NCBI GenBank assembly: GCA_964503615.1
Contig: CAZDBA010000066.1
Coordinates: 1 to 25,176, forward strand
DNA: 25,176 nucleotides
DNA from: CAZDBA01 sp964503615
GTDB lineage: Bacteria > Planctomycetota > Planctomycetia > Pirellulales > Pirellulaceae
Reading direction: 5' to 3'
Numbering within the stretch: position 1 is the first letter of the stretch; each line of letters opens with the position of its first letter. Of the stretch, positions 16,390 through 25,035 are shown in pieces. Under the pieces are notes generated by a model, which saw nothing but the letters and a program-made list of their open reading frames with translations, did not search any database and was not told the origin of the DNA. A program made the position numbers and the translations under genes.

Positions 16390-16869
16390 CTAAAAGTAAT
16401 AGCGCCAAGCCAATATCGCCAGATTCACGAAAAGCCCCAAGCCAATAATAACGAATCCGGATTGCCTAAGGGAGCTTTTCGATTGGAAGACGTAAGTGAT
16501 CCCAGCCATGGCCGCTGGTAGTCCTAAGTAGGGACCACAGCAAACAAAATTCGCAACGATTGAAAGGATGCCCAACCCCAGTCCGTAGACGATCGGGAGG
16601 TCCAATCCGAAAGCTACCTGATTTCTCGACGAAGTCGGACGATTTTTGAAGTCCGGTTCGCGTTCGTCAAAATGGGAATCATGTAATCCGGGAGTGTCAC
16701 TTGGTGGTGAGCTGCCCGCTTTTTCAGATTGTTCCGGCTCGATTCGTTTTGCATCCAGTGGAATTTGGGTGATCGTCGAACAGACCGGGCAGCGAGCCTG
16801 CTTGCCAACATTCTCCGCATCCAACCGCATAAGCGATTCACATTCTGGACAAGTGATCTCGATCTTCAT
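16390..16869 (-). CDS. Zinc-ribbon protein with membrane helices
   Basis: The 159-residue protein begins with a zinc ribbon, CPEC at residues 7-10 and CPVC at 27-30, of the MJ0042/FmdB-like type. A Ser/Pro/acidic linker follows. At least two membrane helices form the C-terminal part, at about 93-117 (GLGLGILSIVANFVCCG) and 138-157, with a DUF4190-like look (VFQSKSSLRQSGFVIIGLGL). Such proteins are common in planctomycetes and have no known function. It lies between the histidine kinase (86 bases further on) and the nucleotidyltransferase gene upstream, all on the same strand. A terminator-like hairpin lies just upstream of its start. Confidence 0.75.
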   Translation of the reverse strand: MKIEITCPECESLMRLDAENVGKQARCPVCSTITQIPLDAKRIEPEQSEKAGSSPPSDTPGLHDSHFDEREPDFKNRPTSSRNQVAFGLDLPIVYGLGLGILSIVANFVCCGPYLGLPAAMAGITYVFQSKSSLRQSGFVIIGLGLFVNLAILAWRYYF

Positions 16870-16896
16870 AAACGTTGCAATAGTTGAAGCAGAACG

Positions 16897-16940
16897 AAAA
16901 AGTGGGGCGTAAAAAGGATAATCTCTTTTTCACGACGCCC
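16897..16940 (-). terminator. Terminator-like hairpin after nucleotidyltransferase gene
   Basis: On the minus strand GGGCGT (from 16940) and AAAAAG pair with CTTTTT and ACGCCC, interrupted by a four-base CGTG bulge. A run of five T follows after a short spacer. It lies 37 bases after the stop of the upstream gene and 28 bases before the zinc-ribbon start codon, so it could also act as an attenuator. Confidence 0.5.
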
Positions 16941-16976
16941 ATTATTTCATTCGGCAAATGGGCGAGGATATTGGGC

Positions 16977-17633
16977 TTAAATGGGTGGAGGTTCGATTTG
17001 TTGGTTGCGAATTTGAGTGGATGAGATCGAAATATCGAATTCGGCTTGTGGGACTTCTGCGCAAAGCGACCTTAAATTGTCAGGCAGTCTTAGGTCGTCC
17101 AGCGAACGAAAACTGGACACTCGGTTTGGGGCCGTTTCCGAAGCAAGTGGCTTGGCGTCTGGGAAGCTTCTACCAAAAACCAGGAACCCGCAATCGGCAT
17201 CATGAATTGCAGAAATAGCCTCATCTCGCTTGTCAGCATCGTTGTCGTAGTAGCGAGGGTCGGCGATTCGCTCAATGGTGTCCGCACCAACTACGAAAGT
17301 GGACTGACCGAACAAAGCAGATTTTTCCTGAAAGGTAGGAGCTGCCGTCAGAACCAGTCGGTTGGGCAAAAAAGGTTGATCTACCCGCCTTTGGGCTTCT
17401 AAAACGGTCAGCGGTGGTTTGTCCACGTTTTTGATGCAAAGCTCGTAAACTAACTCCAGCCCGGTTTTGGCGATTGCTATTCCGGCCATCTCTTGGTGTC
17501 CTTTGTGGAGCGGGTTGAAAGAGCCGGACAAAACGCAGACTTTCTGCAGCGAAGCGGCTGAAACGCCGATCAATAAATGGCTTAGCTCCCCTGCTTGCAG
17601 GGCTTGAATCGCAGATTTGTCGGGTAGCTGCAT
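16977..17633 (-). CDS. NMNAT/NadD-like nucleotidyltransferase
   Basis: The 218-residue protein has the nucleotidyltransferase-alpha/beta signature VLSGSFNPLHKGH (34-46; HxGH motif) and the C-terminal ISSTQIR (203-209) of the NMN/nicotinate-mononucleotide adenylyltransferase superfamily. Other conserved-looking segments are YELCIKNVDKPPL and TFVVGADTIERIADPRYYDN. This combination resembles a eukaryote-like branch (plant and yeast POF1-type proteins) more than canonical NadD; that resemblance is from memory and needs a search. The N-terminal 30 residues look like the tail of a CinA-like domain, which may mean that the domain was lost. NAD synthesis is the obvious candidate role but is not proven. 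It is divergent from rpsB. The ATG shown is the first in the frame. Confidence 0.75.
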   Translation of the reverse strand: MQLPDKSAIQALQAGELSHLLIGVSAASLQKVCVLSGSFNPLHKGHQEMAGIAIAKTGLELVYELCIKNVDKPPLTVLEAQRRVDQPFLPNRLVLTAAPTFQEKSALFGQSTFVVGADTIERIADPRYYDNDADKRDEAISAIHDADCGFLVFGRSFPDAKPLASETAPNRVSSFRSLDDLRLPDNLRSLCAEVPQAEFDISISSTQIRNQQIEPPPI

Positions 17634-17918
17634 GTTTGGAGGTGCGTTTCTGGACTTGAGGCCAGGAATTCAGCCTTGAGCTTGGAGTTTCGAGGAATAA
17701 GTGGCAAGTCCCGATTGAAGGGGAGCTTGTAAAACGTTACATTTTAGTCTGTGAGATTGGCCGTTGTTGGCTGATCGGGGCGATGACTTAGCGACTTTTT
17801 AACAGGTCTCCAGGTACCAGCCCGTTTTTTAACATCATTTGTCATTTTGCTTTTGACTGTCTCTGGTTAAAGGGGCATGAGATTTAACAATCTCTAAGCG
17901 GATGAATAGGGAGACTCT

Positions 17919-18922
17919 ATGTCTACACTTGTAAAAGATCTAATCGAAGCCGGCGTTCATTTTGGCCACCGAGCCAGTCGCTGGAACCCCAAGATGCGTC
18001 CTTATATTTACGGACGTAAAAATCAGATCCACGTGATCGACATCCGCGAGACAGTTCGCGGACTTCTACGAGCCAAAAAGTTCGTCTCCAACGTTGCAGC
18101 TGAAGGTAGCCTTGTACTGTTTGTTGGAACAAAGCGTCAGGCCGGGCCCACGGTCGCACGTGAGGCAGAACGCTGCGGGATGCCTTTCGTCAGCGAGCGC
18201 TGGTTGGGTGGAGCTTTGACCAACTTCCGTACGATTCGCAGTCGTATGTCTCGTTTGGAAGAGCTTGAAAAGATTCGTGGCGGTGAAGAATTGCAGACTT
18301 ACTCAAAGAAGATGCAATCGTCCTTGAATCGTGAGTACCGAAAAATGTACCGAAACCTGAACGGTATCCGCACAATGAATCGTTTGCCACAAGCGATGAT
18401 CATTGTCGATCCTAACAAGGAAAAGAATGCGATCCGTGAGGCTCGAGGTTTGGGTATCACGACTTTGGCCCTGATCGATACGAATTGTAACCCAGACGAT
18501 GTCGATTTGCCGATTCCAGGTAACGACGACGGAATTCGTTCGATCGAATTGATCGTCACCCATCTTGCTGATGCGGTATTGGCCGGAGCTAAAAACATTG
18601 TCGCCAAGAACGAAGGATCGGATAAGGGCGGAAAGAAGAAGGGGCCAGCTGCTGGGAAGTCTCCAGCTGCGAAGNNNNNNNNNNNNNNNNNNNNNNNNNN
18701 NNNNNNNNNNNNNNNNNNNNNNNNNNNNNNNNNNNNNNNNNNNNNNNNNNNNNNNNNNNNNNNNNNNNNNNNNNGAAGTCTCCAGCTGCGAAGCCTGCTG
18801 CTGCGACACCTCCTGCTGCCGCCGCTGAGCCTGCGACTGCTCCAGCCGAAGCTGCTACAGCTACTGCGACCGGGGCTGCCGAAGCGGCTGCTGCGACCGA
18901 AGCTCCAAAAGCTTCAGAATAG
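17919..18922 (+). CDS. rpsB: 30S ribosomal protein S2, interrupted by assembly gap
   Basis: S2 binds the head-body junction of the 30S subunit. The N-terminal region is canonical: LIEAGVHFGHRASRWNPKMRPYIYG-type sequence, VLFVGTKRQA, RWLGGALTNF, VDPNKEKNAI and the LIDTNCNPDDVDLPIPGNDD motif. The start follows AGGGAG (17908-17913), five bases before the ATG. After the core (to about residue 230) there is a Lys/Ala/Pro-rich tail. The 100-N gap falls inside this tail. Read through literally, the frame shifts by one and runs on to 19055, which is an artefact. The real tail, in the other frame after the gap (from 18776), is Ala/Pro-rich and ends with KASE and a TAG at 18920-18922. It is followed by tsf, the normal bacterial order. 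Confidence 0.95.
18656..18793 (+). other. 100-N gap flanked by an identical 19-base sequence
   Basis: GAAGTCTCCAGCTGCGAAG ends directly before the N run (18656-18674) and occurs again directly after it (18775-18793). It codes the KSPAAK unit of the S2 tail. Overlapping the two copies restores one open frame, giving a protein of about 294 residues. The alternative is a longer tandem array of KSPAAK units that the assembler could not resolve. Confidence 0.9.
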
Positions 18923-19149
18923 GAACCGGAACCTTGCGGGCCGGTGGATGATGCGAGGTCTTGAGTCTAACTTGGCTCTTGATCTTGGATCCAATTTAGT
19001 GAACCCAAACGACCGAAGTGGTGACTTAGTCACTGGGTACTCCTTTCAGGCATGAATGAACCAGTAAAGATAGAACCAGTTCATTAACTGCCTTTTTAAC
19101 TTTGAACCTTTAATCACAAAATCGACAGAAGAAAACGAGAAGGAAAAGA

Positions 19150-20136
19150 ATGTCTACGATTTCCGCGAAAGACGTTAGTGAACTAAGAAAAGCCACCGGT
19201 GCAGGCATGATGGACTGCAAAAAAGCTCTGGTTGAATCTGGTGGCGATATCGAAGGTGCAATGGAATACCTTCGCAAAAAAGGCCAAAAGGTCGCTGCCA
19301 AGCGTGCTGACCGTGACGCCAACGAAGGCCTGGTTGTTACCAAAACCAATGACGCTGGAACAGTTGGAATCGTTCTCGCATTGGGTTGCGAATCTGACTT
19401 TGTTGCCAAGAACGATGAGTTCATCGCCTTCGCAAACCAACTGGCAGATCTGGCCTTGGAAAAATTACCTGCTGACAAAGATGAGTTCAACGCTTTTGAA
19501 TTCGAAGGTGGAACGATCGCTGAAAAGATGGTCGAGCAAACGGGCAAGATTGGCGAGAAAATAGAAGTCTCCTCATGCCAGAAAATCGAAGGCGACAGCA
19601 TCGCGTCCTACGTCCACGCTGGTAGTAAGATCGGTGTCCTGGTTTCTTACAAAGGCGGTGGCAATGCCGAGGCTCCCAATTTCTTCCGAAGTGTAGCAAT
19701 GCACATTGCTGCGATGGCGCCTTCGATCATGAGTCCTGAGGAGTTCGATGCAGAGTTGGTGGCCAAGGAAACCGAGGCGATCCAGGCACAGATCACTGCT
19801 GAAAACGAACTCAACGCTGCTGAGAATCTTGGTAAGCCTCAAAAGAACGTTCCACAATACGTAAGCAAACTGCAATTGACGCCAGAAGTGATGGCGGCAG
19901 CCGAAGCAGACATCAAAGAAGGCTTGAAGGCTGAAGGAAAGCCAGAAAAAATCTGGGACAAAATCGTACCGGGTAAACTGGAACGTTTCATCAGCGACAA
20001 CACATTGTTGGATCAGGAGCGTTGTTTGCTTAGCCAAGTCTTTGCTTTGGACGATTCCAAAACAGTGGCTGAAGCCATCAAGGACTTTTCGGCCGATGCC
20101 GAACTGACCTCATTCCAACGGGTTGCAGTAGGCTAA
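19150..20136 (+). CDS. tsf: Translation elongation factor Ts
   Basis: EF-Ts is the guanine-nucleotide exchange factor that regenerates EF-Tu-GTP in the cytosol. The 328-residue sequence has the N-terminal UBA-like domain with SELRKATGAGMMDCKKAL, the signature KVAAKRADRDANEGLV, and the EF-Tu contact motif CESDFVAKNDEF, then two dimerisation-type subdomains and the C-terminal LLSQVFALDDSKTVAE. It is longer than the E. coli protein (283 residues). An AGAAGGAAAAGA site precedes the ATG. It lies 227 bases after rpsB on the same strand and is followed by a strong terminator, so the rpsB-tsf operon is conserved. Confidence 0.97.
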   Translation: MSTISAKDVSELRKATGAGMMDCKKALVESGGDIEGAMEYLRKKGQKVAAKRADRDANEGLVVTKTNDAGTVGIVLALGCESDFVAKNDEFIAFANQLADLALEKLPADKDEFNAFEFEGGTIAEKMVEQTGKIGEKIEVSSCQKIEGDSIASYVHAGSKIGVLVSYKGGGNAEAPNFFRSVAMHIAAMAPSIMSPEEFDAELVAKETEAIQAQITAENELNAAENLGKPQKNVPQYVSKLQLTPEVMAAAEADIKEGLKAEGKPEKIWDKIVPGKLERFISDNTLLDQERCLLSQVFALDDSKTVAEAIKDFSADAELTSFQRVAVG

Positions 20137-20170
20137 AATCTACTTGATCAGGAATAAGCCAATAGACACA

Positions 20171-20200
20171 AAACTGGGCATGTAAATGCCCAGTTTTTTT
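20171..20200 (+). terminator. Strong intrinsic terminator after tsf
   Basis: AAACTGGGCAT-GTAA-ATGCCCAGTTT is a perfect 11-base-pair stem with a four-base loop that runs into a T-tract to 20200. It ends the rpsB-tsf operon, 34 bases after the tsf stop codon. Confidence 0.95.
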
Positions 20201-20515
20201 GTTGGTTTCGATTCAGTTCGTAGACCCTCTGTTCCAGAGATAACATCCGCCAAATCTGTAAACGTGCACGCTTGGCCAAAAAAATTCGTCAAATTGCTTC
20301 TTCAAGTCAGATTCACAAGTAACCGTTATGAAGGAAGCGGGTTAAGTGAGTGTGAATCCGTGACAAGTGAGTCGTATTCGGCTAGATTAAGGCACTAATC
20401 CGACAGCGGTTTTCGCCGATTTGTCGTATCAAACGTAACCGATAATTTGAGCAAGCCTCGTAAACGCAACGCTTTAACGTGTCCAGATTGGGCACCAACC
20501 CAAGAGAAACCAAAC
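20201..20515. other. Intergenic region before the PQQ-like genes
   Basis: These 315 bases follow the tsf terminator. No gene is supported; a TTG frame running into the next gene would put 23 residues before its signal peptide and is unlikely to be the start. No convincing promoter boxes or RNA structure were identified, although the region must drive the next two genes. Confidence 0.5.
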
Positions 20516-22762
20516 ATGAAACCAGTTTTCAGTATTTTCCTTGTTGGCCTGTTGGCATTCGCTACACAACTCTCAGCACAAGACTGGGCAAATTGGCGCG
20601 GTCCAGAGCAAAATGGTATCTCGCGAGAGACAGGGCTACCTACCGAGTGGTCTTTGGAAGATGACACCAACGTTCTTTGGACGTCGGACATTGGCGGGCG
20701 TGCTACGCCGATCGTACTCAACGATCGTGTCTTTTTAAATTGCCGAACCCACCACGATATCAATGACCCGGAAGAAAAAATCCATGCCCGAGAGCAGGTG
20801 GTTTGCTGGGATGCGAAAACAGGTGAAAAACTGTGGCAAGACGAATTCAACGTCTTTCAGACTGATATCCCAACTCGACGAGTCGGGTGGGCGCACATGT
20901 GTGGTGATAAAGAAACCGGATATGTCTATGTTCACTCGGTAAGTGGTGTTTTTAGATGTTATGATCCCGATGGAAACGTCGTCTGGGAACACTCAATGTT
21001 AGAGAAATATGGCAAGATCTCCGGCTACGGTGGACGAACACAAACACCGATTATCGACGAAGATCGAGTGATTGTCAGTTTTCTGGCTGTCAGTTGGGGC
21101 GACATGAAAGGGCCCGCGCCGAAACATTATTACTACGCATTTGATAAAAAAACGGGTGAACTGCAATGGGTTTCGGCGCCTGGAACCAACCCCCCGAAAA
21201 GCACAAATTACTCGGTGCCGATCGTAACGGTGATCGACGGTCAGAGAATGTTGATCGGCGGAAATTCAGACGGAGGCATCTATGGAATGAATGCCCGAAC
21301 GGGAAAGCCGATTTGGGGCTTTCACCTTTCACTGAACGCACTGAATGCATCCCCGGTTACCGATGGGAATCTGGTTTATATCTCGCATGGTGAAGACAAT
21401 ATCGACAATAACGAGTTTGGCCGGATCCAATGTATCGACGCAACTGCCGGTACAGGAGATATCACCGAATCGGGAAGCGTCTGGCGAGTCGACGGTATCA
21501 AAGCCGGTTTTACCGGTTTGCTGGTTAAAGATTCGATCCTTTACGTCGTAACAGACACTGGCAATTTGTTGGCTTTTGATTCGAAAACGGGTGACAGTCT
21601 CTGGGAGCACGATCTCGGTACGGTAGGAAAAGGCTCACCAGTTTGGGCCGATGGAAAAATCTATGTGACTGAAGTTAACGGCAACATCCACGTGGTCAAA
21701 CCTTCGCGCGATGGTTGCGAGACGGTCTCATCGGTCAAGCTCAAGGCGTCCGAAGAAGGACTCGGACTGGACGAGATTTATGCTTCCCCCGCCATTTCAA
21801 ACGGGCGTGTGTTCTTCGTGACTCGTGACCGTACGATCTGCATTGGCACCGCAGATTCAACGGCTCAAGGCGGCCAACCAGAACCGCTTGCTGAAGAAAC
21901 GGCGGGCACTGACGTGATCGATACGCTGCAACTTCGTCCTTTCGAAACCGTTCTGATTCCGGGCGAAAAGCAAGAGTATGAACTCCATGCCTTTGACGCT
22001 AACGGTCGGTTTATCAAAAAGGTGACAGATGCCAAGTTGGTTTTGTCTGATCCGGTCGGTGAACTGGTTGTCGAGGGCATGACGGTCTGGGTACCAGAAG
22101 AAGCTGCCGCGTCAAACTTTGCGGGTAACATCACCGCTACGATCGGCAAGACGACCGCGACCGCTCGGGTGCGATCGTTTTCAACCGACAAACAGTGGAG
22201 TTGGGACTTTGAAGAGTTCAAGGGGATCGCCGTTCCACCGGCATGGACACGTGCTCATATCAAAATCAAACCGTTTGATCTGGACGGGAATACCGTGATG
22301 AAAGCTGCGGGGATTGGAAAGGCGAAAGGTCGTCCAAGCCATACCGTTTGGCTTGGTACCGAAGATATGTCCGACTATACGATTCAGGCAGATGTTCGAA
22401 TGACCGAAGAGCGTCGTCAGCTTCCAAGTATCGGCTTGGTCGCCAACCGATACACGTTCATTATCCAGGGAAACAAAGGCAAATTGAGTGTGCGTAGTTG
22501 GCAGCCCCACCTGCGAATGGCTCAAGAGGCAAAGTACAGAACTGATCCGGATACGTGGTACACGATGAAAATGAAAGTCGAGCTCGCTGACGAGCAGGCG
22601 AACGTACTTTGCAAAGTCTGGAAAACGGGAGAGGAAGAACCGGCCGAGTGGACACTCAAAGCGGTTGATCCCCACCCAAATATGACTGGCAGTCCAGGGC
22701 TTTACTACTATGCCACGACCGACTGCATGTTCGACAACGTTAAAGTCACCTTTGACGAGTGA
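20516..22762 (+). CDS. Exported PQQ-like beta-propeller protein
   Basis: The 748-residue protein has a signal peptide (MKPVFSIFLVGLLAFATQLSA), then the planctomycete-typical start QDWANWRGPEQNGIS. Residues up to about 450 form a BamB/PQQ-type beta-propeller (pattern AxDxKTGExLW: VVCWDAKTGEKLWQDEF, YAFDKKTGELQW, LAFDSKTGDSLWEHDL), probably seven or eight blades, with no PQQ-dehydrogenase catalytic residues visible. The C-terminal part (about 560-748) has a sandwich-like domain resembling carbohydrate-binding or DUF1080-type sequences (DYTIQADVRMTEERR, MTGSPGLYYYATTDCMFDNVKV). The function is an envelope scaffold or polymer-binding role by inference. The start ATG is chosen for the signal peptide. 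The lipoprotein gene follows after 68 bases. Confidence 0.85.
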   Translation: MKPVFSIFLVGLLAFATQLSAQDWANWRGPEQNGISRETGLPTEWSLEDDTNVLWTSDIGGRATPIVLNDRVFLNCRTHHDINDPEEKIHAREQVVCWDAKTGEKLWQDEFNVFQTDIPTRRVGWAHMCGDKETGYVYVHSVSGVFRCYDPDGNVVWEHSMLEKYGKISGYGGRTQTPIIDEDRVIVSFLAVSWGDMKGPAPKHYYYAFDKKTGELQWVSAPGTNPPKSTNYSVPIVTVIDGQRMLIGGNSDGGIYGMNARTGKPIWGFHLSLNALNASPVTDGNLVYISHGEDNIDNNEFGRIQCIDATAGTGDITESGSVWRVDGIKAGFTGLLVKDSILYVVTDTGNLLAFDSKTGDSLWEHDLGTVGKGSPVWADGKIYVTEVNGNIHVVKPSRDGCETVSSVKLKASEEGLGLDEIYASPAISNGRVFFVTRDRTICIGTADSTAQGGQPEPLAEETAGTDVIDTLQLRPFETVLIPGEKQEYELHAFDANGRFIKKVTDAKLVLSDPVGELVVEGMTVWVPEEAAASNFAGNITATIGKTTATARVRSFSTDKQWSWDFEEFKGIAVPPAWTRAHIKIKPFDLDGNTVMKAAGIGKAKGRPSHTVWLGTEDMSDYTIQADVRMTEERRQLPSIGLVANRYTFIIQGNKGKLSVRSWQPHLRMAQEAKYRTDPDTWYTMKMKVELADEQANVLCKVWKTGEEEPAEWTLKAVDPHPNMTGSPGLYYYATTDCMFDNVKVTFDE

Positions 22763-22830
22763 GCTGAATCATCGGAGTCAGCACCTTAAACACACAAACA
22801 CGACACAAAAAATTTACTTGAGGATAATCG

Positions 22831-24534
22831 ATGAATTGGACACGAACTTTGGCAGCTTGGTTTGCCGTAGTGCCCATGGTTTGCGTTTCGGTATACATGA
22901 CCGGCTGTAGTACTCCAGCTGACTCGCCTTCGACAGCAGATACCAAAGGGTCGGATTCGAAAGACAAAACGGACGCTGACAAAACGGACGCTGGCGAAAC
23001 GACCGAGGATGATAAAGCCGGAAATAGTTCTGGCTCCATGGACCTCGCGCCGGCAGAGGAATCGGAGCCTGTGATCACCGGCGATTGGCCGTTGTGGGGC
23101 GGAACTCCAGGCCGGAATATGGTGAGTGGCGCGATCGGAATCAGCTTGGATTTTGATCTTCGCGAAAATACGAACGTGCCTTGGTCAGCTCAATTGGGCT
23201 CACAGACCTACGGCAATCCGATCGTTGCTGATGGAAAGGTGTACGTGGGCACGAACAACGGAGCTGAATACCGAGAGAACCACAAAGGTGATCGAGGCAT
23301 CATGCTCTGCTTTAACGAAGCCGACGGTGAATTCCTCTGGCAGCTCACTCGTGAAAAACTTCCTATCGGCCGTGTAAGTGACTGGCCACTGCAAGGTATC
23401 TGTTCTGCTCCGCATATCGAAGGCGAACGGATGTGGGTCGTTACCAATCGTTGCGAGTTGATGTGTTTAGATACAAAAGGTTTCTATGACGACGAGAACG
23501 ACGGCGAAGTTCAAGACGAAGTTGACAAAGAAAAACAGGATGCGGACATTGTTTGGTCTCTGGACATGATCGAAGACCTTGGTGTCTTTCCTCATAACCT
23601 TGCCACTAGCTCCCCCGTAGTTCATGGCGATCACGTTTATTTGCTGACATCCAACGGTGTTGATGAAGCTCACTTGGAAATCCCTTCGCCTCGTGCTCCT
23701 TGCTTTTTGTGTGTTCATAAAGAAACGGGCAAAGTTGTTTGGGAAAACAACGAGCCGTTTGACACGATTTTGCACGGTCAATGGGGTTCACCTGCTGTCG
23801 GTGAGGTGAATGGCAAAGTTCAGGTTTACTGCCCGGGTGGAGACGGTTGGCTGTACGCTCTGGACGGTATGACAGGTGAGATCGTCTGGAAATTCGACTT
23901 GAACCCTAAAGACACCCGCTGGGAGTTGGGTGGTGCAGGAACTCGAAATGCGATTATTGCGACACCTGTGTTTTACGAAAACACGGTGGTATTAGCTGTT
24001 GGTCAGGATCCTGAGCATGGCGAAGGTGTCGGCCACTTGTGGAAAATCGATGCCACAAAAACGGGCGACGTCAGTCCGGAACTTGGCGAAATCGGAAAAC
24101 CAGGAAAGCCCAATCCAAACTCTGCTGCGATCTGGCACTATGGTGGTGTTGATGAAGAGGGCGAAGAGATTTTTCGCCGCACGATGTCAACCGTTGCCAT
24201 CAGTGACGGTTTGTGTTTCGCGGCCGACTTGAGCGGATACGTCCATTGTTTGGACTTTAAAACTGGCAAACGAAATTGGGTCCATGACCTGTTCAGCGGA
24301 GTATGGGGCTCTCCCATGGTAGCCGACGGAAAAGTGTTCATCGGAAACGAAGACGGGAAACTCACAGTTCTAAAAGCGGATGCAAAAGAAGCAACTGTTC
24401 TTAAAGAATTCGATACCGTTAACTATTCTTCGATCTACAGCACTCCAACGATCGCCAACGGTCGAATGTATATCTCGGATCGAGCTCGCTTGTACGCGAT
24501 CGACATTCAAGATAAACCGATGTCTAAAGAATAG
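22831..24534 (+). CDS. PQQ-like beta-propeller lipoprotein
   Basis: The 567-residue protein has a lipoprotein signal peptide ending at the lipobox MTGC with Cys26. An acidic, low-complexity linker (about residues 27-78, Lys/Asp/Thr-rich, containing a DKTDA duplication) should let the protein stand off the membrane. From about residue 82 a beta-propeller follows with blades such as YGNPIVADGKVYVGTNNG, IMLCFNEADGEFLWQL, WLYALDGMTGEIVWKFDL and VHCLDFKTGKRNW. A GAGGA site lies at 22820-22824, six bases before the ATG. It is 68 bases downstream of the first PQQ-like gene and followed by a terminator, so the two genes probably form an operon. Substrate binding is unknown; BamB-like activity is not implied, since many planctomycete proteins use this fold. 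Confidence 0.87.
   Translation: MNWTRTLAAWFAVVPMVCVSVYMTGCSTPADSPSTADTKGSDSKDKTDADKTDAGETTEDDKAGNSSGSMDLAPAEESEPVITGDWPLWGGTPGRNMVSGAIGISLDFDLRENTNVPWSAQLGSQTYGNPIVADGKVYVGTNNGAEYRENHKGDRGIMLCFNEADGEFLWQLTREKLPIGRVSDWPLQGICSAPHIEGERMWVVTNRCELMCLDTKGFYDDENDGEVQDEVDKEKQDADIVWSLDMIEDLGVFPHNLATSSPVVHGDHVYLLTSNGVDEAHLEIPSPRAPCFLCVHKETGKVVWENNEPFDTILHGQWGSPAVGEVNGKVQVYCPGGDGWLYALDGMTGEIVWKFDLNPKDTRWELGGAGTRNAIIATPVFYENTVVLAVGQDPEHGEGVGHLWKIDATKTGDVSPELGEIGKPGKPNPNSAAIWHYGGVDEEGEEIFRRTMSTVAISDGLCFAADLSGYVHCLDFKTGKRNWVHDLFSGVWGSPMVADGKVFIGNEDGKLTVLKADAKEATVLKEFDTVNYSSIYSTPTIANGRMYISDRARLYAIDIQDKPMSKE
22963..22992 (+). repeat. Perfect tandem 15-base repeat in lipoprotein linker
   Basis: GACAAAACGGACGCT occurs twice back to back and encodes DKTDA twice in the acidic linker. 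Such linkers often vary in length by slippage. Confidence 0.85.
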
Positions 24535-24570
24535 TGATTGAGATTAGCCTCTAACTCGGATCGAAAAGAC

Positions 24571-24599
24571 AACGCCGCATTTTCATGCGGCGTTTTTTT
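24571..24599 (+). terminator. Strong intrinsic terminator after PQQ-like genes
   Basis: AACGCCGCAT-TTTC-ATGCGGCGTT is a perfect 10-base-pair stem with a four-base loop followed by a T-run. It closes the two-gene propeller unit, 36 bases after the stop codon. Confidence 0.95.
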
Positions 24600-24791
24600 C
24601 GGCCTCATCGTTTCTATTCGCTCCTTCGCTAAACATATTGGCAGAGAAAAACACCCAAAACGAATGCAAATATTAGTTTGATATATTCTTTCACCGCATC
24701 CCTCAGTTCTGCATTAGATTGAAGTCTAGATCGTATCTATCTAGAAGCGGGTACCGACCAAAATTGTTACAGAGAATTTATCCTTCAATAA
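24600..24791. other. Intergenic stretch, nothing recognised
   Basis: These 192 bases between the terminator and the transposase remnant contain no supported gene. No intact terminal inverted repeat of an insertion sequence was identified. Confidence 0.5.
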
Positions 24792-24980
24792 ATGACTCTG
24801 GCGTGCTCTTCTCAAAAGGTTGTTCCATGTGATATTTTCGACCTGCCGATACTTCAAAGCATGAGTCGCACCGGAGATTGTTATGACAACGCATTCATGG
24901 AATCGAGCTTCGGAACCATCAAAACCGAACTAGAAATGACAACATACGAGTCCTTTGAGAAAGCCTTGAAGGAAAATTAA
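24792..24980 (+). pseudogene. IS3-family transposase remnant (OrfB C-terminal part)
   Basis: A 62-residue open frame contains QSMSRTGDCYDNAFMESSFG and TIKTELEM, the C-terminal part of the IS3-family DDE transposase. The glutamate in FMESSFG is the third catalytic residue. The N-terminal half with the two catalytic aspartates is absent, and the frame stops with TAA at 24978-24980. Beyond the stop the same frame goes on with FYNRVPLTN, which is like the degraded IS3 end (YNRxRxH). It is therefore a dead fragment, not an active element. Confidence 0.9.
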
Positions 24981-25035
24981 ACAATACATCAATCACTAAA
25001 ATGTACTGAGACGACGTTCTACAATAGAGTACCTC

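Noticed and set aside
17853..17881. TTGACT plus CATGAG as rpsB promoter
   Set aside because: The -10 element matches only three of six bases; too weak to call.
18923..19055. rpsB extended to the stop at 19055
   Set aside because: It depends on the arbitrary 100-N spacer; the other frame gives a coherent Ala/Pro-rich tail with a stop at 18922.
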